From Winogradskyella jejuensis (GTDB lineage Bacteria; Bacteroidota; Bacteroidia; Flavobacteriales; Flavobacteriaceae), in assembly GCF_900129745.1 (NCBI RefSeq), contig NZ_FQWS01000003.1, positions 1 to 64,000 on the forward strand: 64,000 bases of DNA. The letters are read 5' to 3'. This document shows positions 44,233 through 53,929 of this stretch, piece after piece (position 1 is the first letter of the stretch; every line of letters begins with the position of its first letter). Under the pieces are notes generated by a model. It ran no database searches. It saw only the letters and a list, made by a program, of their open reading frames with translations, and was not told the origin of the DNA. Position numbers and translations under genes: made by a program.

Positions 44233-45233
44233 TTAAAAAACAAATTAGGAAAAATACTTTCAGCTTTCTTATTTGTTGACCATAGTTTTAGTGTAGAATG
44301 TAAAAAACCTGTTCCGTATCCATAAAACTGAATACAAACCGCAATTAAAGACATTAAAGCTATATTTAAACTTTTAGTTGAGATAAGTGCGCTTATAAAT
44401 ATTACCAAGAAATAAGTAGCGTAAATAATTAAGGGATAATATATACCGAGAAAAGCTGCAATTAAAGCAAACAAGAAACCAATGATAAATAAGGAAGGAA
44501 ACCAGTATGTGATTTTCTTTGAATTTGGATGCCACTTATTTAATATAGGCCTTACCATTCCAAACTTATTGACTTGCTTATAAAACTTTTGCCATGATAT
44601 TCTTCTCTTATGATAAACAAACGCCTTTTTTATAAGTGTTGTTTTATAATCTAAATCCCATAAGCGTAATACTAAATCTGGGTCTTCTCCGGGATGAATT
44701 TTTCCAAATCCCTTACTAGCTTCAAAAGCTTCTTTGGAAAGTCCTAAATTAAAACTTCGTGGTTGAAAGTCTTTTTGGCTATCATCTCCTCCACGTATTC
44801 CTCCTGTTGTAAAAAAAGAAGTCATTGCAAAGTTAATGGCCTTTTGAAGCCTACTGAAAGATTGGTGTGCAGCATCAGGACCACCAAAACAATGAAAAAA
44901 AGAAGCCTTAAGAAAAATATCAACCTCAACCAAATATTCTGAAGGTAGTATAACGTCTGAATCTAAAATAATAAAATAATTGCCTTTAGCTTTTTGCATT
45001 CCATAATTACGAGAATCTCCCGGACCAGAATTGGCTTTAAAATAGTATGAAATATTAAGCTTTGACTTATACGTATTTACTACTGCCTCTGAAGTTTGAG
45101 ACGAGCCATCTTCTACAATGACAATTTCGTATTTAAAATTTCCTGCAAGATTTGAAAAACTTTCTAAAAGCTCTTCAATCTCATTAGGTCTATTAAATAC
45201 AGGAATTATAAATGAATAGCTTAATTGCTCCAT
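44229..45233 (-). CDS. Family 2 glycosyltransferase, membrane-associated
   Basis: 334 residues. GT-A domain: 'SFIIPVFNRPNEIEELLESF', 'EIVIVEDGSSQTSEAVV', 'NSGPGDSRNYGMQKAKG' and DxD 'FIILDSDVILPSEY'. An acceptor segment 'GKIHPGEDPDLVLRLWD' follows. The C terminus has two or three TM helices (~240-310). The ATG at 45233 is used, as the upstream codon is TTG. First gene of GT2-ybbR-coaE; the sugar and target are unknown. Confidence 0.92.
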   Translation of the reverse strand: MEQLSYSFIIPVFNRPNEIEELLESFSNLAGNFKYEIVIVEDGSSQTSEAVVNTYKSKLNISYYFKANSGPGDSRNYGMQKAKGNYFIILDSDVILPSEYLVEVDIFLKASFFHCFGGPDAAHQSFSRLQKAINFAMTSFFTTGGIRGGDDSQKDFQPRSFNLGLSKEAFEASKGFGKIHPGEDPDLVLRLWDLDYKTTLIKKAFVYHKRRISWQKFYKQVNKFGMVRPILNKWHPNSKKITYWFPSLFIIGFLFALIAAFLGIYYPLIIYATYFLVIFISALISTKSLNIALMSLIAVCIQFYGYGTGFLHSTLKLWSTNKKAESIFPNLFFK

Positions 45234-45254
45234 ACACAAATGTAAGTATTGTGC

Positions 45255-45292
45255 ATAAAAAAAACCGCCTTTTCAGGCGGCTTTTGTTTTAA
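45255..45292 (-). terminator. Terminator after the first FG-GAP/UnbV gene
   Basis: CCGCCT-tttc-AGGCGG stem (45265-45280) with A8 on one side and TTTTGTTTT on the other. On the minus strand it lies after the stop at 45304. Confidence 0.75.
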
Positions 45293-45303
45293 TAAAATTT
45301 AGT

Positions 45304-47040
45304 TTATTGCTTTATAACTCTTATTGTTTTAGTATTACCTTGGATAGATACTTTAACAAAATATGTACCGGGAAATAAGCTAGACATATCTACTTCTGTA
45401 TCAACAGAATTTGGAAATGATCTTATTACTTCTTGACCTAGCATATTATACATTGTAATATTTTCAACATTTTGTTGCGCATTGATTGTTAAGGTATTTT
45501 TAACTGGATTAGGATAATACGATAAGGATACATCATCAAAATCATATGTAGATAATGCAGTTCCTTCAACTACTGAAAGTTTTTGATTGACACTCACATT
45601 ATATAATATGTCTTCTAATCCACTCAACCATTTTACCTTAACATAATCAACTGTAGTAGCTGTACCTACGCCAAAATGTTCTGTGAATGAGTTTTGAGCC
45701 ATATAACTTTCACCACCAAGGAGCGTTCTATATTGCTTGCTTCCTCCAATAGATATTTCTATAATTGAGCCTATACCGTCTTTGTTACTCATATTACCTT
45801 CAAGCGCTATTGATAAGTAATTATTTGTAGAAAAGTCCATATTTTCCCAAAAAGAGGGGTTTTGACTATTACCATTATTACTTATAATTTCTAACTTCCC
45901 ATCATTATTATAATCGCCTATTGCAGATGAGTAACTATTATAATCATTAGTTGTAAATCCTGAAGAATTTGATAAAGAAAAACTACCTAGATTATTATTT
46001 ATATAAAACCCATAAGAGGGAAAGCTATCTGAAGAGGTGTATTGAGAATTAATATATAAATCTAAATCTCCATCATTATCAGCATCTAAGAAATTAGATC
46101 CCCAACTAAACGTAACTAAACTTGTTTGTGTCGAGGTAGTAACGTTAGAAAAAGTTTCATCACCATTATTCTTAAGAAGAACAGTTCCTGGAGCATCGTA
46201 TCCAGCTCCATTTGGTGAATTAGTAACAAATATGTCAAAATACCCATCAGAATCATAATCATCAACGGTTACACTCATGGCTCCAACAACAATATCGGTA
46301 CCTGAAGCTACACTTACATCACTAAAAGTACCGTCACCATTATTTTTAAATAGATAATTTGGAGTTGTTTTATCATTAGCTATATATATGTCTTGATATC
46401 CATCATTATTAAAATCAAAAAAAGCAGAACAAAATGACCAAACAGAACCAGCAGAAACACCAGATGAGTTTGTAGCATCGGTAAATGTCCCATCACAATT
46501 ATTCATAAATAAATAATTAGTGATTAAGGTGCCTAAACTCCTGTTAGAGAGATACACGTCGAGACAGCCATCATTATTAAAATCTCCCCATGAAGCGCCA
46601 AAGGTGAATACGTTATCTGTTGGAAGACCTGCCTGTATTGTAACATCTACTAAGGAGCCACTTTGATTCTGAAACAATCTATTCCCATCCGTATCACTTG
46701 TTAGAAATAAGTCTTTATCGCCATCGTTATCATAATCAATCCAAGTTGCGTTTCTTGTTCTGTATTCATAATTCCCAGATGATGGTAGCAAATCTTCTAA
46801 TTGAAAAAAAACACCGTCAATATTTTTATAAAATGAAACCGTGGAATTATCTGTTCTTGTCAATGTTATGTCATCAAAACCATCACCATTATAATCCACA
46901 AAACTAACTCCTGAACCACCAAAAATAGTAGGTCCAGTATGAGAATTAAATCCTAACGTACTTGCTTGATTCTGAAAATCAATTTGAGCAGTAACTATAT
47001 TACAGCAAAATCCAAATAAAATAAAGAGTAAATGTCTCAT
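45304..47040 (-). CDS. FG-GAP/UnbV secreted protein with T9SS sorting domain (paralogue 1)
   Basis: 578 residues. Signal peptide ~1-19 ('CCNIVTAQ'). Seven or so FG-GAP/VCBS repeats with calcium-binding loops ('VDYNGDGFDD', 'IDYDNDGDKD', 'GDFNNDGCLD', 'FDFNNDGYQD', 'LDADNDGDLD', 'GDYNNDGKLE'). An ASPIC/UnbV domain (~405-500) and a type A sorting domain end the protein ('YYPNPVKNTLTINAQQ', 'FPGTYFVKVSI'). Extracellular propeller, probably for binding carbohydrate or surfaces; no enzyme motif. The ATG at 47040 is preferred to a TTG at 47058. Tandem with a close paralogue. Confidence 0.92.
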   Translation of the reverse strand: MRHLLFILFGFCCNIVTAQIDFQNQASTLGFNSHTGPTIFGGSGVSFVDYNGDGFDDITLTRTDNSTVSFYKNIDGVFFQLEDLLPSSGNYEYRTRNATWIDYDNDGDKDLFLTSDTDGNRLFQNQSGSLVDVTIQAGLPTDNVFTFGASWGDFNNDGCLDVYLSNRSLGTLITNYLFMNNCDGTFTDATNSSGVSAGSVWSFCSAFFDFNNDGYQDIYIANDKTTPNYLFKNNGDGTFSDVSVASGTDIVVGAMSVTVDDYDSDGYFDIFVTNSPNGAGYDAPGTVLLKNNGDETFSNVTTSTQTSLVTFSWGSNFLDADNDGDLDLYINSQYTSSDSFPSYGFYINNNLGSFSLSNSSGFTTNDYNSYSSAIGDYNNDGKLEIISNNGNSQNPSFWENMDFSTNNYLSIALEGNMSNKDGIGSIIEISIGGSKQYRTLLGGESYMAQNSFTEHFGVGTATTVDYVKVKWLSGLEDILYNVSVNQKLSVVEGTALSTYDFDDVSLSYYPNPVKNTLTINAQQNVENITMYNMLGQEVIRSFPNSVDTEVDMSSLFPGTYFVKVSIQGNTKTIRVIKQ

Positions 47041-47068
47041 GAAAAGATTAAAACACAAATTTAGGCAA

Positions 47069-48814
47069 TTATAGCTTTACTACTTTAATTGTTTTTACAT
47101 CACTCTTCTGAAAGACTCTCATAAAATAATGTCCTCGCCGAAGAATTGATAATTCAATATCAAATTCTTTATCCATAGGAAAATCTTGCAAGACTTGCTT
47201 ACCTAAAGCATCAAAAATAATTATACGCTCTATCTCTTGACTTGATTCTAGCTTTAAAAAGTCTTTTGCAGGGTTTGGATAATAATTAAGTGACGATACT
47301 GCATCAAAATCAGTTGTAGACAATGCAGTTCCTTCAACTATAGAAAGTTTTTGATTGACACTTACATTATACAATATGTCTTCTAATCCACTTAACCATT
47401 TTACTTTAACAGAATCTATAGTCGTTGCTCCTCCAACTCCAAAATGAGCTGTTAATGAATTCTGAGCCATGTAACCTTCACCTCCAAGAACAGTTCTATA
47501 TTGTTTATTTCCTCCAATAGATATTTCTATAATTGATCCTATACCGTCTTTGTTACTCATATTACCTTCAAGCGCTATTGACAAATAATTATTAGTATTA
47601 AAAACAGATGTATCTGTCCATAAAGACGGCAAAGTATTGTCATCATTATTACTTATGATATCAAGTTTTCCATCATTATTATAATCCCCAATTGCACAAG
47701 AATAACTTTTATGGTCATTAGTAGTGAAACCTACGTTTGTAGGCTGAGAAAAAGTATAGGCATCATTCTTAAAAAAGGCATATGAATCTAATGCATCTGA
47801 TGATGTGTACTGACAATTCACGTAGATATCTAAATCGCCATCATTTTCAGAGTCTAAAAAACTTGAGCCCCAAGAAAAACTATCTAAACTTACTCCTGTG
47901 CTTATTGAAACATCCGTAAATGTCTCATCTCCATTATTTTTTAATAATACACTACCAAGTGTTGGTGTGCTTATGGAGTTTGGTGTGTTAGTAATAAAAA
48001 CATCAAAATAACCATCATTATTATAGTCATCTACTGTGACGGACATAGCGTCTACAACAATTCCAGTACCAGAAGATGCGCTAACATCGGTAAATGTTCC
48101 ATCGCCATTGTTCTTGTATAAATAATTAGGTTTAAACTTGTCGTTTGCGACATACAAATCTTGATACCCATCATTATTAAAATCAAAAAAAGCAGAACAA
48201 AATGTAAGTGCGGGTTCGTTTGTTAAACCAACAACGTCAGTAAGATTTGAGAAAGTCCCATCGCAATTATTCTTAAAAAAATAATTAGTAATTGATGTTC
48301 CTCCTATTCTGTTTGATAGATATACATCAAGGCAGCCATCATTGTCTATATCGCCCCATGAAGCACCATACGTGTGTATATTGTCAATTGGAAAACCAGC
48401 AAATAATGTAACATCAACTAATCCTGTAGATTGTTTATTAAATAGTCTGTTGCCATCTGTATCACTTGTTAGAAATAAATCTTTATCTCCATCATTGTCA
48501 TAATCTACCCACGTAATACTTCTAGTTTTGTAATTGTAGTTACCTGTTACTGGTAGTAAGTTTTCTTCCGTAAAGAACGTCCCGTCAAGGTTTTTATAGA
48601 ATCTTACCGGTGTGTTATCGCCAGTTGCCAATGTAATATCGTCAAAACCATCATTGTTATAATCAACAAAACTTACACCAGAACCACCAAAAACAGTAGT
48701 ACCTGTATTAGATAATATCCCTAGTACGGATGCTCTATCTTCGTATAGAACTTGCCCATAAGCAACACTACAAAAAAAGGCTATACTAAGAGAAAAAGAC
48801 AATGTCTTTAACAT
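47069..48814 (-). CDS. FG-GAP/UnbV secreted protein with T9SS sorting domain (paralogue 2)
   Basis: 581 residues. Signal peptide ~1-20 ('FFCSVAYGQ'). Same order as its neighbour: FG-GAP/VCBS repeats ('VDYNNDGFDD', 'VDYDNDGDKD', 'GDIDNDGCLD'), an ASPIC/UnbV domain, then a sorting domain ('YYPNPAKDFLKLESSQ', 'RRGHYFMRVFQ'). The UnbV block is nearly the same as in paralogue 1 (84 of 93 residues), while the sorting domain has clearly diverged. 28 bases upstream of paralogue 1, so the pair is one tandem duplication and probably one transcript. Confidence 0.92.
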   Translation of the reverse strand: MLKTLSFSLSIAFFCSVAYGQVLYEDRASVLGILSNTGTTVFGGSGVSFVDYNNDGFDDITLATGDNTPVRFYKNLDGTFFTEENLLPVTGNYNYKTRSITWVDYDNDGDKDLFLTSDTDGNRLFNKQSTGLVDVTLFAGFPIDNIHTYGASWGDIDNDGCLDVYLSNRIGGTSITNYFFKNNCDGTFSNLTDVVGLTNEPALTFCSAFFDFNNDGYQDLYVANDKFKPNYLYKNNGDGTFTDVSASSGTGIVVDAMSVTVDDYNNDGYFDVFITNTPNSISTPTLGSVLLKNNGDETFTDVSISTGVSLDSFSWGSSFLDSENDGDLDIYVNCQYTSSDALDSYAFFKNDAYTFSQPTNVGFTTNDHKSYSCAIGDYNNDGKLDIISNNDDNTLPSLWTDTSVFNTNNYLSIALEGNMSNKDGIGSIIEISIGGNKQYRTVLGGEGYMAQNSLTAHFGVGGATTIDSVKVKWLSGLEDILYNVSVNQKLSIVEGTALSTTDFDAVSSLNYYPNPAKDFLKLESSQEIERIIIFDALGKQVLQDFPMDKEFDIELSILRRGHYFMRVFQKSDVKTIKVVKL

Positions 48815-48845
48815 AAAAAATAACGTTGGTTGGCTCTAAAAATAA

Positions 48846-48880
48846 TAAAAAAACCATTGTAATAACTACAACGGTTTTTC
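48846..48880 (-). terminator. Terminator after fabI
   Basis: AAAAACCATTGTA-ATAAC-TACAACGGTTTTT, a stem with one mismatch flanked by A and T runs, 20 bases past the fabI stop on the minus strand. Confidence 0.75.
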
Positions 48881-48900
48881 ATAATATAAATTTTTGAAAA

Positions 48901-49719
48901 CTATTCTTTCTCCACAAAAGCATCCATTACCGCATCACTCACACCCATATTACTGAATCCGCCGTCGTTGTACAAGTTTTGCAAAGTTACACGCTTAGTT
49001 AAATCGCTAAATAAAGTAATTGTATAATTTGCACAGTCTAACGCAGTTGCATTGCCTAGAGGTGACATTTTTTCCGCATAAGAAATAAATCCATCAAAAC
49101 CTTTTACACCTTGCCCTGCAGTTGTCGGTGTTGGTGATTGAGAAATGGTATTAACACGAACTTTTTTATCTCTACCAAAAAAGTATCCAAAACTACGCGC
49201 AATACTTTCCAAATAGGCTTTATTATCCGCCATATCGTTATAATCTGGAAAAACACGTTGTGCAGCCATATAAGTAAGAGCTACAATACTACCCCACTCA
49301 TTCATAGCATCAGCCTTGTATAAGGTCTGCATCACTTTATGAAAAGACATTGCTGAAACATCTGTTCCCTTTTGTGTCCAATCGTATTTTTGGTCTGTGT
49401 AAGCTCTTCCTTTACGCACATTAACCGACATTCCTATAGAATGCAAAACAAAATCAATTTTTCCTCCAAGAATTTCCATAGATTTCTCTACTAGATTTTG
49501 TAAATCTTCTTCTGAGGTTGCATCAGCAGGTATAATTTGAGAACCTGTCTTTTCTGCTAAATCATTAATTTGTCCCATACGCATAGCAATTGGTGCGTTG
49601 GTAAGCACAAATTCTCCTCCTTCTTCATGAACACGTTCTGCTGTTTTCCAAGCAATAGAATTTGGATCTAATGCTCCAAAAATGATTCCTTTTTTTCCTT
49701 TTAATAAGTTATGTGACAT
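48901..49719 (-). CDS. fabI: Enoyl-[acyl-carrier-protein] reductase (FabI)
   Basis: 272 residues. Last step of fatty-acid elongation, NADH-dependent. 'GKKGIIFGALDPNSIAWKTA' is the nucleotide-binding loop, 'DFVLHSIG' the strand-4 motif, and the active site has Tyr in 'VALTYMAAQRVFPDYNDM' with Lys in 'ADNKAYLES'. The region after, 'RVNTISQSPTPTTAG', forms the substrate loop. A TAnnTTTG-type box (TATATTTG on the minus strand, 49764-49757) is 38 bases upstream. The gene stands alone. Confidence 0.95.
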   Translation of the reverse strand: MSHNLLKGKKGIIFGALDPNSIAWKTAERVHEEGGEFVLTNAPIAMRMGQINDLAEKTGSQIIPADATSEEDLQNLVEKSMEILGGKIDFVLHSIGMSVNVRKGRAYTDQKYDWTQKGTDVSAMSFHKVMQTLYKADAMNEWGSIVALTYMAAQRVFPDYNDMADNKAYLESIARSFGYFFGRDKKVRVNTISQSPTPTTAGQGVKGFDGFISYAEKMSPLGNATALDCANYTITLFSDLTKRVTLQNLYNDGGFSNMGVSDAVMDAFVEKE

Positions 49720-49767
49720 AATTGATTATGTTGGTTTATATCGTTTTTATAATTTTCAAATATACTA

Positions 49768-51420
49768 TTAATTCAATAACTGCTTAGCATGTGCAATAGC
49801 AGATTCTGTAACATTTGAACCTCCCAACATTTGAGCTAATTCTACAATTCGTTCGTCTTGGGTGAGTAACTTCATATTCGTTTGAGTGACTTCATTTTTA
49901 TCGGTTTTAAAAACCTTATAATGCCAATTTCCTTTTGAAGCAATTTGCGGTAAATGTGTAATAGAAAAGACCTGCATATTTTTACTCATTTGCTTCATGA
50001 TATTACCCATCTTATCAGAAATCTCACCTGAAACACCAGTATCTATCTCATCGAACATTAGTGTTGGCAACTTTACATAATTTGCCAAAATTGACTTTAC
50101 GGCTAGCATTATACGAGATAATTCTCCGCCAGATGCAGATTTCTTTAAGTCTGTAAATTCGCCACCTTTATTAGCTCTAAATAAAAATTGAAGGTTATCC
50201 TTACCGTTGTATTTAAAATCTTGTTCAGCATCAAGTCTTATATCAAACTTGGCATTTGGCATACCCAATTGTGCTAAAATTGATTCGAGATTTGACACAA
50301 ATCCCGGAATTGCCTGCTCCCTATTATTACTTAGCTCTAAGGCTATATCATTAAGTTTAATCTCAGAATTTTCTATGTTTTGCTTGATTTCAGAAATATC
50401 AGAATCCAAATTTTCTGAAGCATCTACTTTTTTTGAAAGGTTCTCTTTTATTTCTAATAATTCTACAATCTCAGAAACCGAATGTTTTTGAAGCAAATTA
50501 TTAATGATTTGCAGTTTGGTATTCACCTCATCTAATTCTTGCGGATCTGAAGATAACTGACCTTCTAAGTTATCTAGTTCAACTAAGATATCGTCTAACT
50601 CGATAGTTGCGCTCTCGATACGAGACTCTATCTGAGCATATTGCTTTCCAAAAGCGCTAATGCTAGACAACTGTCTTTTAATATCATTTAATCGTTCTAT
50701 GACACCTAAATCTTCGGCTTCTAATATGGCTTTTGAGTAACTAATAACTTCATTTATAGATTCTACGTTACTCAATTGCTCATAAGTAGACTCCAATTCC
50801 TCTAACTCACCTTCTTTTAATTGGGCTTCTTCTAATTCGTTAAGAAGAAAAACATTATAGTCGTACTCTTTCTTCGCTTCAATTAATTCTTCTTGTAATT
50901 GCTGAAGTTGCTTTTGCAAACTTTTGTAATTAGATAATTCAGATTTGTAACTACTTAATAAGGATTCATTTTTAGCTAAAGCGTCTATTACTTTAAACTG
51001 AAATGCATCATCAACTAACTGAAGTGTTTGGTGTTGAGAATGAATATCTAAAAGATGTGCACTCAAACGATTTAAGCTATCTAGTGTTACAGGTGTATCG
51101 TTTACGAAAGCTCTAGACTTACCCGAAGGCAATATCTCTCGTCGTATTATAGTTTGCGGGTCATAATCTAAATCATCATTAGCAAAAACAGTCTTTAAAT
51201 CGTAATTGGCTATATCGAAAATAGCTTCAATAACACATTTCTTAGACTTATCTTTTATCTGACTTGAGTCTGCACGTTTCCCCAAGACCAAAGACAAACC
51301 TCCAAGAAGAATAGATTTACCAGCGCCTGTCTCTCCCGTGATAATGGAAAAACCACTGTTAAAATTGATGTCAAGCGCATCAATTAATGCAAAATTAGAT
51401 ATGCTTAAAGAGGTTAACAA
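49768..51420 (-). CDS. recN: DNA repair protein RecN
   Basis: 550 residues. SMC-like ATPase for double-strand break repair. Opens 'LTSLSISNFALIDALDINF' with Walker A 'ITGETGAGKSILLGGL'. A long coiled coil spans ~150-370. The signature 'KSASGGELSRIMLAVKSIL' and Walker B 'PTLMFDEIDTGVSGEI' follow. The start is TTG (51420): the conserved LTSLSI begins at the next codon, no ATG is available, and an in-frame stop lies 21 bases upstream. First gene of a long minus-strand operon. Confidence 0.95.
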   Translation of the reverse strand: MLTSLSISNFALIDALDINFNSGFSIITGETGAGKSILLGGLSLVLGKRADSSQIKDKSKKCVIEAIFDIANYDLKTVFANDDLDYDPQTIIRREILPSGKSRAFVNDTPVTLDSLNRLSAHLLDIHSQHQTLQLVDDAFQFKVIDALAKNESLLSSYKSELSNYKSLQKQLQQLQEELIEAKKEYDYNVFLLNELEEAQLKEGELEELESTYEQLSNVESINEVISYSKAILEAEDLGVIERLNDIKRQLSSISAFGKQYAQIESRIESATIELDDILVELDNLEGQLSSDPQELDEVNTKLQIINNLLQKHSVSEIVELLEIKENLSKKVDASENLDSDISEIKQNIENSEIKLNDIALELSNNREQAIPGFVSNLESILAQLGMPNAKFDIRLDAEQDFKYNGKDNLQFLFRANKGGEFTDLKKSASGGELSRIMLAVKSILANYVKLPTLMFDEIDTGVSGEISDKMGNIMKQMSKNMQVFSITHLPQIASKGNWHYKVFKTDKNEVTQTNMKLLTQDERIVELAQMLGGSNVTESAIAHAKQLLN

Positions 51421-51441
51421 AAAACTACGTTTTAATATCTA

Positions 51442-51475
51442 CAAAGCTACACTTTGAGATTTAGAAAATGAAAAT
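51442..51475 (-). promoter_or_regulatory. Putative promoter of recN
   Basis: TAGCTTTG (minus strand, 51449-51442) is an exact TAnnTTTG box. A TTTTC stretch about 20 bases further upstream could be the -33 element. It predicts a short leader of about 15 bases and supports the TTG start. It lies in the 68-base gap after the PorD-like gene, so recN may have its own transcript as well as read-through. Confidence 0.45.
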
Positions 51476-51488
51476 GAAAACGTAAAAT

Positions 51489-52376
51489 TTAGAATTTTAT
51501 CTTTTTCCACTTAGAAGCGTGAATAGGTGCAATTTTATTAAGTGCATTGACTAAACTAGTGATACCGATTTGAGGTCCTCCGCTAAAAATACTAGCAACT
51601 TCATTGGCTTTAGAGTCAAAAAACACGCGCATTAAAAAAGAATTTGGTCTTCTAGAATGCATCTTCTGTAATTCTAGTACAGATGTAGAAATCTCTTTCT
51701 TACCTTCATTTAGGTTTTTGTGCATTAAATCCATACCATCTCTGTGATAGGAGTACATCGCACTTCTAAATTCTTTGTATGTAGGAGATAATATATTATC
51801 TATTAAAGCAAAACGAGATTGTAAGCCATCTTCTAGCTTCCAACCTGGTCCACCAGAGCCTGCAGAATAGTTTACAATAGTTTGTGCTTGTCTGTAATAT
51901 TCATCACCACCATTAGGCGCAAACGTATCGGCATCCATACCTAAAATCATATAAATATGAAATGATAGTACAGAAATTAAATTAGATTCAAATTGGTTAG
52001 GATTAAATACTAAATTTTGAAACTCTAAATACTGAAACTGAAACTCTCTATCATTAAACGTGTATACAGGTGTACTATATGTAGAACCAAAAACTGGTCT
52101 TGAAGATTGTATTTGTAGCGTTGCTGAAAACGCATCATTGTTATAATTCTGAACATTAATAACCATGCTACAGTTAATACGTTCTTGGACTTTAAACTTC
52201 TTATTTGTCCATTGGGTATTATTTATAAACTCAGTGAGTTGACGCTCAAGTGTTTTAAAAACTACATTATTATCGTTACCAGTTTGTTGAGCGACAACTG
52301 TAACAACACAGTTTAATTCTTGAGCTATTCCTAGTGTAGAAATTAAAAGAAAGAGTATAAAAAAATGTTTACGCAT
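51489..52376 (-). CDS. DUF4835 (PorD-like) type IX secretion-associated protein
   Basis: 295 residues with a signal peptide (~1-18, 'LISTLGIAQELN'). The family pattern is clear: 'LNCVVTVVAQQTGNDNNVVF', 'FKTLERQLTEFINNTQWTN', 'LSFHIYMILGMDADTFAPNG' and 'HSRRPNSFLMRVFFDSKANE'. As I recall, DUF4835 corresponds to PorD, linked to the type IX secretion system. Probably periplasmic. The start overlaps the coaBC stop by 8 bases. Confidence 0.88.
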   Translation of the reverse strand: MRKHFFILFLLISTLGIAQELNCVVTVVAQQTGNDNNVVFKTLERQLTEFINNTQWTNKKFKVQERINCSMVINVQNYNNDAFSATLQIQSSRPVFGSTYSTPVYTFNDREFQFQYLEFQNLVFNPNQFESNLISVLSFHIYMILGMDADTFAPNGGDEYYRQAQTIVNYSAGSGGPGWKLEDGLQSRFALIDNILSPTYKEFRSAMYSYHRDGMDLMHKNLNEGKKEISTSVLELQKMHSRRPNSFLMRVFFDSKANEVASIFSGGPQIGITSLVNALNKIAPIHASKWKKIKF

Positions 52377-53580
52377 TTATCTGCTTTAGTATTTGTTGCA
52401 TTAAGTCTTTAGCAACATCTGCCTTTGACTTTAATTCGTTTGCTATAACCTCGTTAGATTTGGTTATAAATGTAACTTTATTTGTTGATACACCAAAACC
52501 AGCTCCTTTGTCTCTTAATGAATTAAGAACAATCAAATCTAAATTCTTTTTCTTCAACTTTCCCTTAGCGTGCTCTAACTCATTATTGGTCTCTAAAGCA
52601 AAACCTACAAGAAACTGGTGTGCTTTCTGCTCTCCAAGAGATTTTAGAATATCCTTTGTTTTTTCTAACTCTACTTTAAACGATGATTCTGCCTTTTTTA
52701 TTTTCTGATTAGCAATTTCTTTAGGCCTGTAATCTGCAACAGCAGCAGACATAATTGCAATATCAGAAGAGGAGAAATAGTTATGCACAGCATCATACAT
52801 CTCTTGTGCACTAACTACTGGCACAGTATTAATCAACGAATGTGAAACTGATTCGTGTGTAGGACCAGTGACTAAAATTACCTCAGCGCCAAGATTAGCC
52901 GCTGCTTTAGCAATCTCAAAACCCATTTTTCCGCTAGAATGATTGCCAATAAACCTTACTGGGTCTATAGCTTCATAAGTTGGGCCTGCAGTAATCAAAA
53001 TCTTTTTACCTCTAAGCGGAAGCTTATCCAATATATCGGCTTCAATAAAAGCAACGATATCTTCGGGCTCTGCCATACGACCCTCACCTACTAAACCACT
53101 AGCTAGTTCACCACTAGTAGCAGGAATCATAATGTTTCCGAAAGACTTAAGCTTATCAAAAGAGTTTTTAGTAGACTCGTGTTTGTACATATCCAAATCC
53201 ATTGCTGGCGCAAAATAGACTGGACATTTTGCAGAGAGATAAGTCGCTAAAAGTAAATTATCGCAAGTACCATTAGCCATTTTAGATAAGGTATTTGCAG
53301 TCGCTGGAGCGATAACAAATAAATCTGCCCAAAGACCGAGTTCTACATGATTATTCCATACAGCGTTATCATCGTCTTCATTAACAAATGAAGAATGAAC
53401 TGGGTTTTTTGAAAGTGTTGAAAGGGTAAGTGGCGTTATAAAATCCTTAGAAGCAGGTGTCATCACTACTTTAATGTTGGCACCTGCTTTTATGAATTGT
53501 CTTACGAGGTGTGCTGTTTTGTATGCTGCAATTCCTGCAGTGACACCAAGTAAAATATTTTTGTCTTTAAGAATAGACAT
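52369..53580 (-). CDS. coaBC: Bifunctional phosphopantothenoylcysteine decarboxylase/synthetase
   Basis: 403 residues. The N-terminal FMN-binding CoaC domain has 'GVTAGIAAYKTAHLVRQFIK', the catalytic 'NHVELGLWADLFVIAPATAN', and 'PAMDLDMY' (PXMNXXMW-type). The C-terminal CoaB domain opens 'ILITAGPTYEAIDPVRFIGN' and has 'SAAVADYRPKE' and 'GFALET'. Two consecutive steps of CoA synthesis; coaE is 9 kb away. 8 bases after the RNA polymerase omega gene. Confidence 0.95.
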   Translation of the reverse strand: MSILKDKNILLGVTAGIAAYKTAHLVRQFIKAGANIKVVMTPASKDFITPLTLSTLSKNPVHSSFVNEDDDNAVWNNHVELGLWADLFVIAPATANTLSKMANGTCDNLLLATYLSAKCPVYFAPAMDLDMYKHESTKNSFDKLKSFGNIMIPATSGELASGLVGEGRMAEPEDIVAFIEADILDKLPLRGKKILITAGPTYEAIDPVRFIGNHSSGKMGFEIAKAAANLGAEVILVTGPTHESVSHSLINTVPVVSAQEMYDAVHNYFSSSDIAIMSAAVADYRPKEIANQKIKKAESSFKVELEKTKDILKSLGEQKAHQFLVGFALETNNELEHAKGKLKKKNLDLIVLNSLRDKGAGFGVSTNKVTFITKSNEVIANELKSKADVAKDLMQQILKQINA

Positions 53581-53588
53581 TTAGAGTT

Positions 53589-53918
53589 TTATTCCTGAGT
53601 ATCTTCCTCAGTATTTCTGTGGTAAATCTTATCCTCTAACCACTCTTTTACTGCTAACGCATGTGGCTTAGGTAATTTTTCGTAAAATTTAGATACCTCA
53701 ATCTGCTCTTTGTTCTCAAAGATTTCTTCTAAACTATCGTTATAAGTTGCAAACTCTTCAAGTTTATCTACTAACTCTCTTCTGATGTCAGTATTAATTT
53801 GCTCTGCACGTTTTGCAATAACAGAAATTGCTTCGTAGATGTTGTCTGTTGGAGCATCTATCTCATTTCTGTTGTACGTTAGCGTCGTAGTAGGCGCGTC
53901 TGTCTTCTTTAAATCCAT
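53589..53918 (-). CDS. rpoZ: DNA-directed RNA polymerase omega subunit (Rpb6-like)
   Basis: 109 residues. 'TDNIYEAISVIAKRAEQINT' is the Rpb6/omega signature; the C-terminal half ('KPHALAVKEWLEDKIYHRNT') is the Bacteroidota form. It is diverged from the E. coli protein but is the usual annotation for this locus, between bamD and coaBC. Confidence 0.85.
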   Translation of the reverse strand: MDLKKTDAPTTTLTYNRNEIDAPTDNIYEAISVIAKRAEQINTDIRRELVDKLEEFATYNDSLEEIFENKEQIEVSKFYEKLPKPHALAVKEWLEDKIYHRNTEEDTQE

Positions 53919-53929
53919 TTGTATAGTGA

